A DNA stretch of 56,349 nucleotides, taken from the NCBI RefSeq assembly GCF_025515305.1, contig NZ_JAOPHT010000020.1:1-56349 (forward strand), read 5' to 3'. The number at the start of each line of letters is the position of its first letter. Position 1 is the stretch's first letter. A program made the position numbers and the translations under genes. Source of the DNA: Roseicyclus sediminis. GTDB lineage: Bacteria > Pseudomonadota > Alphaproteobacteria > Rhodobacterales > Rhodobacteraceae. Below are positions 51,632 through 56,349 of this stretch, one piece after another. The notes below the pieces were generated by a model. It searched no databases. It saw only the letters and a list, made by a program, of their open reading frames with translations, and was not told the origin of the DNA.

Positions 51632-52126
51632 TCAGTCGTCGTCGCCGTCGTCATCATCGTCGCCGCTGTCATCGTGGTCGTCATTGCCGTGGTCGTCGTC
51701 GTGGTCATCGTCGTGGTCATCGTCGTCGTGATCGTCGTGATCGTCATCATCGCGGCTGTCGTCATCGTCGTCATCATAGCCGCGGTCGTCGTCGTAATCG
51801 TCATCGTCTTCGTCATCGTCGTCGCGGCCGGTGAAGTCCCGGTTACGGTCCCGGATGCGGAAGCCGGTCCGATTCATATCGTCGGCGCTGGCGCGATCCA
51901 CCTCGGAGTCGATGATGCGGCCGGTGTCGGCGTCGTAGATGACCTCGATCGTCTGGCCGTCCCGCGTGGCCTCGACCTTGATCTGCGTGAGGCCGCGATC
52001 GATCTCGATATAGTCGAACTGCTCCGCCTGGTATTCCTCGAGCAGCCTTTCGGCCATGTCCTGGGCAAGCGCGGGTCCGCTCGCGAAAAGGCCGGCCGCG
52101 GTGCCGAGCATGAGAAGCTTTTTCAT
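51632..52126 (-). CDS. PepSY-like exported protein with Asp/His-rich tail
   Basis: A 164-residue protein with signal peptide MKKLLMLGTAAGLFASGPALA. A PepSY-like core runs from about 24 to 90 (LEEYQAEQFDYIEIDRGLTQ, IEVIYDADTGRIIDSEV). The last 70 residues are Asp-rich with spaced His (DDHDDHDDDDHDD pattern), as well as Arg and Tyr, giving a very acidic tail likely to bind divalent metal. ATG at 52124-52126 with GGGGAG upstream. It is first in the unit with the shorter PepSY gene and the LuxR gene. The DNA of the tail is near-pure GTC/GAC repeats, prone to slippage. Confidence 0.75.
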   Translation of the reverse strand: MKKLLMLGTAAGLFASGPALAQDMAERLLEEYQAEQFDYIEIDRGLTQIKVEATRDGQTIEVIYDADTGRIIDSEVDRASADDMNRTGFRIRDRNRDFTGRDDDDEDDDDYDDDRGYDDDDDDSRDDDDHDDHDDDDHDDDHDDDHGNDDHDDSGDDDDDGDDD

Positions 52127-52206
52127 TCTTGGGTCTCCCCTGGAACTGCCGGACGGCCCCATGCCGCCCGTGACAGGGCGGAAAGGAGCGCACGCGGCGC
52201 CGCGGA

Positions 52207-52263
52207 TAAACCGACTATGGGTTTAAACGGGGGGGCGTAAACCCGCGGTCCAGCGGGATAAAC
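52207..52263. promoter_or_regulatory. Cluster of TAAAC motifs before the PepSY-LuxR unit
   Basis: TAAAC occurs at 52207, 52224, 52238 and 52259, and GTTTAAAC (52221-52228) is a palindrome. The TAAACC and GGGTTTA pair near 52207-52225 forms a dyad. The cluster ends 81 bases upstream of the first PepSY start and may bind the LuxR regulator. Confidence 0.4.
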
Positions 52264-52280
52264 CGAAGGTATAGGCGAAA

Positions 52281-52298
52281 GGGCCGGCAAACCGGCCC
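52281..52298 (-). terminator. Terminator after trpB
   Basis: Seven-base arms GGGCCGG and CCGGCCC (52281-52287 and 52292-52298) with a four-base loop, followed on the minus strand by TTTCGCC. It is just downstream of the trpB stop. Confidence 0.6.
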
Positions 52299-52303
52299 CT
52301 GCC

Positions 52304-53524
52304 TCACATTTCCCAGCCGAGCGCGCGCGCGACGGTGAAGATATCCTTGTCGCCGCGTCCGCACATGTTCATCACGATCAGGTGGTCGGCGGGCAGATCG
52401 GGGGCGATCTTGGCGACATGGGCCAGCGCGTGGGACGGTTCCAGCGCCGGAATGATGCCCTCGGTCTCGCAGGAAAGCTGGAAGGCCTCGAGCGCCTCGG
52501 CATCGGTGATCGAGACGTATTCGGCCCGCCCGATGTCATGCAGCCAGGCGTGTTCCGGCCCGATGCCGGGATAGTCGAGGCCCGCGGAGATCGAGTGTCC
52601 TTCGAGGATCTGCCCATCCTCGTCCTGCAGGAGGTAGGTCCGGTTCCCGTGCAGCACGCCGGGCCGACCGCCGGTCAGCGAGGCGCAATGCTCCATCTTC
52701 TCGTTGACGCCCTTGCCGCCGGCTTCCACGCCGATGATCCCGACCTCCTTGTCGTCGAGGAAGGGATAGAACAGGCCCATCGCATTCGACCCGCCGCCGA
52801 TCGCGGCGATGATCGTGTCGGGCAGGCGGCCCTCGGCCTCCATGATCTGTTCCCGCGTTTCCTTGCCGATGATCGACTGGAAGTCGCGGACCATCGCCGG
52901 GTAGGGATGCGGGCCCGCCACCGTGCCGATGCAGTAGAAGGTGTCGCGCACGTTCGTGACCCAGTCCCGCAGCGCATCGTTCATCGCATCCTTCAGCGTG
53001 CCGCGGCCGCTCGTCACCGGCACGACCTCGGCGCCCAGAAGCTTCATCCGGAACACGTTCGGTGCCTGCCGCTCCACGTCGGTCGCGCCCATGTAGACGA
53101 TGCACTTGAGCCCGAACTTCGCGCAGACGGTCGCGGTCGCCACGCCGTGCTGGCCCGCGCCCGTCTCGGCGATGATCCGCGTCTTGCCCATGCGGCGGGC
53201 GAGGATGATCTGGCCCAGCACGTTGTTGATCTTGTGCGCGCCGGTGTGGTTCAGCTCGTCGCGCTTGAAGTAGATCTTGGCACCGCCCAGCCGCTCGGTC
53301 AGGCGCTCGGCGAAGTAGAGCGGCGAAGGGCGGCCGACATAGTGCTTCCAGAGGAAGTCCATCTCGTCCCAGAAGCTCTTGTCCGTCTTGGCGTGCTCGT
53401 ACTGCGCCTCGAGCTCGAGGATCAGCGGCATGAGCGTCTCGGAGACGAACCGCCCGCCGAAATCGCCGAAACGGCCCTTCTCGTCGGGGCCGGTCATGAA
53501 GCTGTTCAGGATATCGTCGGGCAT
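52304..53524 (-). CDS. trpB: Tryptophan synthase beta chain
   Basis: A 406-residue PLP enzyme that joins indole and serine to give tryptophan. The PLP Lys is in [20 protein letters not shown], the phosphate-binding Gly stretch is [16 protein letters not shown] and the alpha-interacting segment [19 protein letters not shown] is standard. ATG at 53522-53524 is used because [20 protein letters not shown] is the conserved start; an in-frame start at 53806 lies within trpF. It is downstream of trpF on the same strand (116-base gap). The alpha subunit gene is at 40823-41614. Confidence 0.97.
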   Translation of the reverse strand: MPDDILNSFMTGPDEKGRFGDFGGRFVSETLMPLILELEAQYEHAKTDKSFWDEMDFLWKHYVGRPSPLYFAERLTERLGGAKIYFKRDELNHTGAHKINNVLGQIILARRMGKTRIIAETGAGQHGVATATVCAKFGLKCIVYMGATDVERQAPNVFRMKLLGAEVVPVTSGRGTLKDAMNDALRDWVTNVRDTFYCIGTVAGPHPYPAMVRDFQSIIGKETREQIMEAEGRLPDTIIAAIGGGSNAMGLFYPFLDDKEVGIIGVEAGGKGVNEKMEHCASLTGGRPGVLHGNRTYLLQDEDGQILEGHSISAGLDYPGIGPEHAWLHDIGRAEYVSITDAEALEAFQLSCETEGIIPALEPSHALAHVAKIAPDLPADHLIVMNMCGRGDKDIFTVARALGWEM

Positions 53525-53640
53525 GGGCCTCGCCTCCGCTGGTGCGCCGGAAGGGGTAGCGCGGCGGTCGTGACGGGGCAAGGGCAAGGCGTTTCGAAAG
53601 GCCGTGCGACACGCGATTTCGAAATCGCGTTCGGCCTTGC

Positions 53641-54291
53641 TCAGGCGGCCGTCGCCGACAACGCGCTCGCGAACGCCGCCATCCGGCCGCTGTCCTTCAC
53701 CCCCGGTGCGCTTTCCACGCCGGAACTCACATCGACCTGCCGGGCCCCGGTTAGCCGCACCGCTTCGGCCACGTTTCCGGGCGTCAGGCCGCCCGCGAGC
53801 ATCCACGGTTTCGTCCAGTACTTTCGCCCGGCCAGCAGCCGCCAGTCGAAGGCAAGGCCGTTGCCGCCCGGAAGATCGGCGCCCTTCGGCGGCTTCGCAT
53901 CGATCAGGAGCTGGTCGGCCACGGCGGAGTAGAGGTCGATCGCCGCGAGGTCGTCGGGTCCTGCGATCCCCACCGCCTTCATCACCGGCAGCCCGAAGCG
54001 CGCGCGCACCTCGGCGACCCGCCCGGGGCTTTCCTCCCCATGTAGCTGCAGCATGTCGAGCGGCACCTCCGCCAGCAGGGCATCCAGCGCCGCGTCGTCC
54101 GCATCGACGGTCAGCGCGACTTTCGCGATCCCCGGCGGAACGGCCAGGGCCAGATCCCTCGCACAGGCCAGCGAGACATTCCGGGGCGACTTCGGGAAGA
54201 ACACGAAGCCGACGTAGCGCGCGCCGGCCTCGGCGGCGGCGGACACGTCTTCGGGGCGGGTCAGCCCGCAGAACTTGATCGCGATGGACAT
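53641..54291 (-). CDS. trpF: Phosphoribosylanthranilate isomerase
   Basis: A 216-residue TIM-barrel enzyme of tryptophan synthesis, converting phosphoribosylanthranilate to CdRP. Catalytic Cys is in [15 protein letters not shown] and the Asp is in [29 protein letters not shown] and the C-terminal [14 protein letters not shown] and [14 protein letters not shown] are hallmarks. ATG at 54289-54291 is used; a longer start would add only a proline-rich leader. It lies 13 bases after the lapA gene, forming ihfB-lapA-trpF-trpB, an order typical of Rhodobacteraceae. Confidence 0.96.
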   Translation of the reverse strand: MSIAIKFCGLTRPEDVSAAAEAGARYVGFVFFPKSPRNVSLACARDLALAVPPGIAKVALTVDADDAALDALLAEVPLDMLQLHGEESPGRVAEVRARFGLPVMKAVGIAGPDDLAAIDLYSAVADQLLIDAKPPKGADLPGGNGLAFDWRLLAGRKYWTKPWMLAGGLTPGNVAEAVRLTGARQVDVSSGVESAPGVKDSGRMAAFASALSATAA

Positions 54292-54304
54292 GGAATATCC
54301 CGGC

Positions 54305-54673
54305 TCAGCGCGCGGCGCTGGCATCCTCGACGAGCGCGAGGATCTCGTCGCGTCCCTCGTCTCTTGTGCCCTTGAGCGCCTTGACCTCGCGCTCCAGTTT
54401 CTGCGCCTCGCGCTGGTTCGTCTTGGCTGCGACGCGGTGGCGATGCTCGCGCAGCCATTCCCAGACGAACCCCCAGAGGACGCCCGTCGCCACGCCGCCG
54501 AGGATCACGAGGTAGAGCGGAAGTTCGATCGCCCATTCCACGCCAGACCACAGCGCGAGTTCCTCCGGCAGCAGCGTCAGCGTGACCGGATCGCGATTCG
54601 CCAGCGCCAGGATCACCAGCGCGAAGGCAACGGCGATCAGGAATACATACTTGATGGCGCGAATGACTTTCAT
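54305..54673 (-). CDS. LapA-domain membrane protein (DUF1049)
   Basis: A 122-residue protein with two hydrophobic segments ([20 protein letters not shown] and [19 protein letters not shown]) and a C-terminal coiled coil ([20 protein letters not shown]). This is the LapA/YciS layout; the enterobacterial LapA works with LapB in lipopolysaccharide assembly. No lapB is adjacent. It lies between ihfB and trpF. Confidence 0.85.
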   Translation of the reverse strand: MKVIRAIKYVFLIAVAFALVILALANRDPVTLTLLPEELALWSGVEWAIELPLYLVILGGVATGVLWGFVWEWLREHRHRVAAKTNQREAQKLEREVKALKGTRDEGRDEILALVEDASAAR

Positions 54674-54695
54674 CGCTTCCCCCGAGGTGTTGCGT

Positions 54696-54983
54696 TCAGC
54701 CGTCCAGACCGTTCAGCCGGTCCCGAAGCAGCTTTCCCGCCTTGAAGAATGGCACATGCTTCTCGTCGACATCCACGCTTGCGCCGGTCCGCGGGTTGCG
54801 GCCGATCCGCGCGTCGCGCTTCTTGACCGAGAACGCGCCGAAGCCGCGCAGTTCCACCCGGTTGCCGTCCGCCAGCGCCTCGATGATCTCCTCGAAGATG
54901 GCGTTCACGATACGCTCGACATCCCGCTGGTAGAGGTGCGGGTTCTCGTCTGCCAGCTTCTGGATCAGCTCCGAGCGTATCAT
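54696..54983 (-). CDS. ihfB: Integration host factor beta subunit
   Basis: A 95-residue HU/IHF-family protein that bends DNA as a heterodimer with Ihf[41 protein letters not shown] and [20 protein letters not shown] are diagnostic, with the intercalating Pro in RNPRTG. ATG at 54981-54983 follows GGGAGGG. It is first in the ihfB-lapA-trpF-trpB order. The 230 bases upstream to the tRNA-Arg gene hold no other gene. Confidence 0.97.
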   Translation of the reverse strand: MIRSELIQKLADENPHLYQRDVERIVNAIFEEIIEALADGNRVELRGFGAFSVKKRDARIGRNPRTGASVDVDEKHVPFFKAGKLLRDRLNGLDG

Positions 54984-55213
54984 GGTGACCCTCCCAAGCC
55001 TGACATGGTCGCTGACCTCGGAGTATAGGCAAATGCGATTGATCTGAACACCGAATTCGAGCCCGTTATGCCCGGTCCAAGCGCCCGATGGCCCTGTTTT
55101 CCGTGCCTAATCCGCGCTTCGCGGGCCAGAATGCGCCGGAAATCCGCGGCCGTTCGCGTGTTGAAAGCGGCGCCCTTGCGCGATTCGGATGCCGCGCGTG
55201 CGGTGCGAGATGC

Positions 55214-55290
55214 TGGCGACCCCTGAAGGACTCGAACCCTCAACCTGCTGATTAGAAGTCAGCTGCTCTATCCTGTTGAGCTAAGGGGCC
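55214..55290 (-). tRNA. tRNA-Arg (UCU)
   Basis: The minus strand folds as a 77-base tRNA with acceptor arms GGCCCCT and AGGGGTC (one G-U pair), discriminator G and encoded CCA at 55214-55216. The anticodon stem-loop is GCTGA-CTTCTAA-TCAGC, giving anticodon UCU for AGA/AGG codons. D- and T-arms (GGTTCGAGTCC) are present. Confidence 0.93.
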
Positions 55291-55349
55291 GCTCGGTTTC
55301 TCCTGTAGCGAAGCGCGCGCGGCACGTCCACGGGGAGGCTGTGGCCCGC

Positions 55350-55814
55350 TTAGAGATCGCGCGCCATGAAGACGCTTTCGGGGTCGGGGCGATAGGCGCC
55401 AAAGGGCCCGGTCTCGACGAACCCCGCCGCCCGGTAGAGGCCGCGCGCGGCCGCCGATCCATCCCGGCTTCCGGTTTCGAGGCGGAGGCGGCGAATGCCC
55501 TCGGCCCGCGCGGCCGCGACGATCGCCTCGAGAATGGCGCGTCCGGCGCCGGTGCCACGCGCCTCCTCGCGCACATGCATCGACTTCACCTCGCCCTCGC
55601 CCTCCGCAAGCGGCACGTATCCACCCATCGCCACGAGACGGTCGTCCAGCCACCCGCCGAACAGACGCGCGCCCGTTGCCGCGAGCGCCGTGGCATCGAG
55701 GTTGTGATTGCTTTCGGCAGGATAATGGGCGGCGGAATGGGCGGCGTGCGCCGCGATCAGATCGACGAGCCCCGGCGCCGTGGCGTCGATCGGCCCGATC
55801 TTCAGGCCACTCAA
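55350..55814 (-). CDS. GNAT-family N-acetyltransferase
   Basis: A 154-residue acetyltransferase. The acetyl-CoA pyrophosphate loop is [20 protein letters not shown] (R/Q-x-x-G-x-G/A motif), preceded by the beta strand [12 protein letters not shown] and followed by [20 protein letters not shown] and AGFVETGPF. It resembles the YitI/PhnO-like group of small GNAT enzymes acting on amines or antibiotics; the acceptor is unknown. The start is TTG at 55812-55814, overlapping the NDUFS4-like gene stop as TTGA. Confidence 0.82.
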   Translation of the reverse strand: MSGLKIGPIDATAPGLVDLIAAHAAHSAAHYPAESNHNLDATALAATGARLFGGWLDDRLVAMGGYVPLAEGEGEVKSMHVREEARGTGAGRAILEAIVAAARAEGIRRLRLETGSRDGSAAARGLYRAAGFVETGPFGAYRPDPESVFMARDL

Positions 55815-56122
55815 TGCGTCCAGGCCCCGCGGCGATCGGTGGCGAAATTCTCGCCGTAGCCGCGCGCGCGAATATTGGGCTTGCGCACCTTTGGCTGGAT
55901 CACGACCGCGTCGATCCCGTGATCCGCGGCGTAGTCCTTCGCGGCCTCCAGCGTCTCGAACCGAAGGTGCACCTGGCTGTTCATGTCCGAGGAACTGGTC
56001 CAGCCCATCAGGGGATCGATCTGCCGGGCGCTCTCGGGCGCGAACTCCAGCACCCACTCCTTCGTCTTGGCCATACCCGAGGACATCGCGGACTTCGCGG
56101 GTTTGAAGATCCTGGCACGCAT
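55811..56122 (-). CDS. Complex I accessory subunit (NDUFS4-like)
   Basis: A 103-residue protein of the ETC_C1_NDUFS4 family. The N-terminal half has [20 protein letters not shown] and [20 protein letters not shown], and the C-terminal half has [39 protein letters not shown] is highly conserved. It is an accessory of NADH:quinone oxidoreductase in alphaproteobacteria and mitochondria. It is coupled to the GNAT gene by a TTGA overlap. ATG at 56120-56122, with AGGAGG upstream. The 227 bases beyond it to the window end show no gene. Confidence 0.92.
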   Translation of the reverse strand: MRARIFKPAKSAMSSGMAKTKEWVLEFAPESARQIDPLMGWTSSSDMNSQVHLRFETLEAAKDYAADHGIDAVVIQPKVRKPNIRARGYGENFATDRRGAWTH

Positions 56123-56349
56123 AGAAACACCTCCTGCCCGTCCGGTTCAGGGCCCTATAGCGCGTGTATGGGAAATCATCGCCAGCGACGCAATGCGCCA
56201 ATTTCTCCCATCGGTTCGCGGCGCGCCCCGACAGGCAAAGGGCGCGGGAAAAACACGTTGCCTTCATGACTACGGGAGAAGCGCGAAGCGGAGAGGGTTG
56301 CCGGCCGGAGCCGAGGGAGCGAGGGGTGGGTGGGTGTTCGGCTCCGCCC

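Noticed and set aside
56123-56349. Possible RNA gene or partial gene at the right edge
   Set aside because: G-rich sequence with no tRNA fold, no rRNA-like conserved segment and no frame with a start.

Overview
The window is high-GC DNA with dense, short-spaced genes and looks like a chromosomal segment from the Rhodobacteraceae (alphaproteobacteria). The evidence is an NDUFS4-type complex I accessory subunit, a VPLPA-CTERM protein, the order ihfB-lapA-trpF-trpB, many ATGA/TTGA stop-start overlaps, and alphaproteobacterial versions of housekeeping genes (ychF, trpA, rplY, pth, ihfB). No rRNA, CRISPR array or intact insertion sequence was seen. Two tRNA genes are present: Ser-GCU and Arg-UCU.

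Region 1 (1-11.1 kb) is an envelope/acid-stress block. A divergent pair of transcription units (HdeD, a detached MprF C-terminal piece, a DUF202 protein and an MFS carrier on the minus strand; an OmpR-type regulator, its kinase and a YfdX protein on the plus strand) is followed by an EmrAB-type pump, a DUF1269 protein, a small coiled-coil protein, a di-haem cytochrome b and a periplasmic protein made of three DUF1344-like repeats. The same dyad, TTAC-N6-GTAA, lies before the regulator/HdeD units, before yfdX and before the triple-repeat gene, so these look like one small regulon.

Region 2 (11.1-18.1 kb) is a mixed accessory stretch: a DMT exporter, a P-loop kinase, a DUF1127 peptide, an FrnE-type DsbA, WrbA, a LysR regulator, a small SMR-like protein, a VPLPA-CTERM surface protein and a membrane-bound LytTR regulator. 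It also holds two likely gene fragments (DUF4386 N-terminus, possible WYL end) and one copy of a degenerate repeat.

Region 3 (18.1-27.2 kb) is polyamine uptake and breakdown. A LysR regulator precedes a four-gene ABC transporter and a gamma-aminobutyraldehyde dehydrogenase in the order of E. coli ydcSTUVW, then a short FAD amine oxidase and a second HdeD-like protein.

Region 4 (27.2-37.9 kb) is a catabolic island. On the minus strand are a class II aldolase, a SAF-domain homoserine-dehydrogenase-like enzyme and a VOC protein, divergent from a LysR regulator. On the plus strand a GntR regulator heads a tight operon of acyl-CoA ligase, ThDP enzyme, SDR, acyl-CoA dehydrogenase and an ACAD10/11-type kinase. 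That set resembles the levulinate/4-hydroxyacid (Lva) pathway with a ThDP lyase added and no LvaB partner. It is the best candidate here for an undescribed system.

Region 5 (37.9-56.3 kb) is mostly conserved core: tRNA-Ser with a phage-like remnant beside it, ychF, trpA, a MarR/Acg-type nitroreductase operon with a large operator, lldD, rplY, pth, a LuxR/PepSY operon with extreme Asp-rich tails, trpB, trpF, lapA, ihfB, tRNA-Arg, a GNAT enzyme and the complex I subunit.
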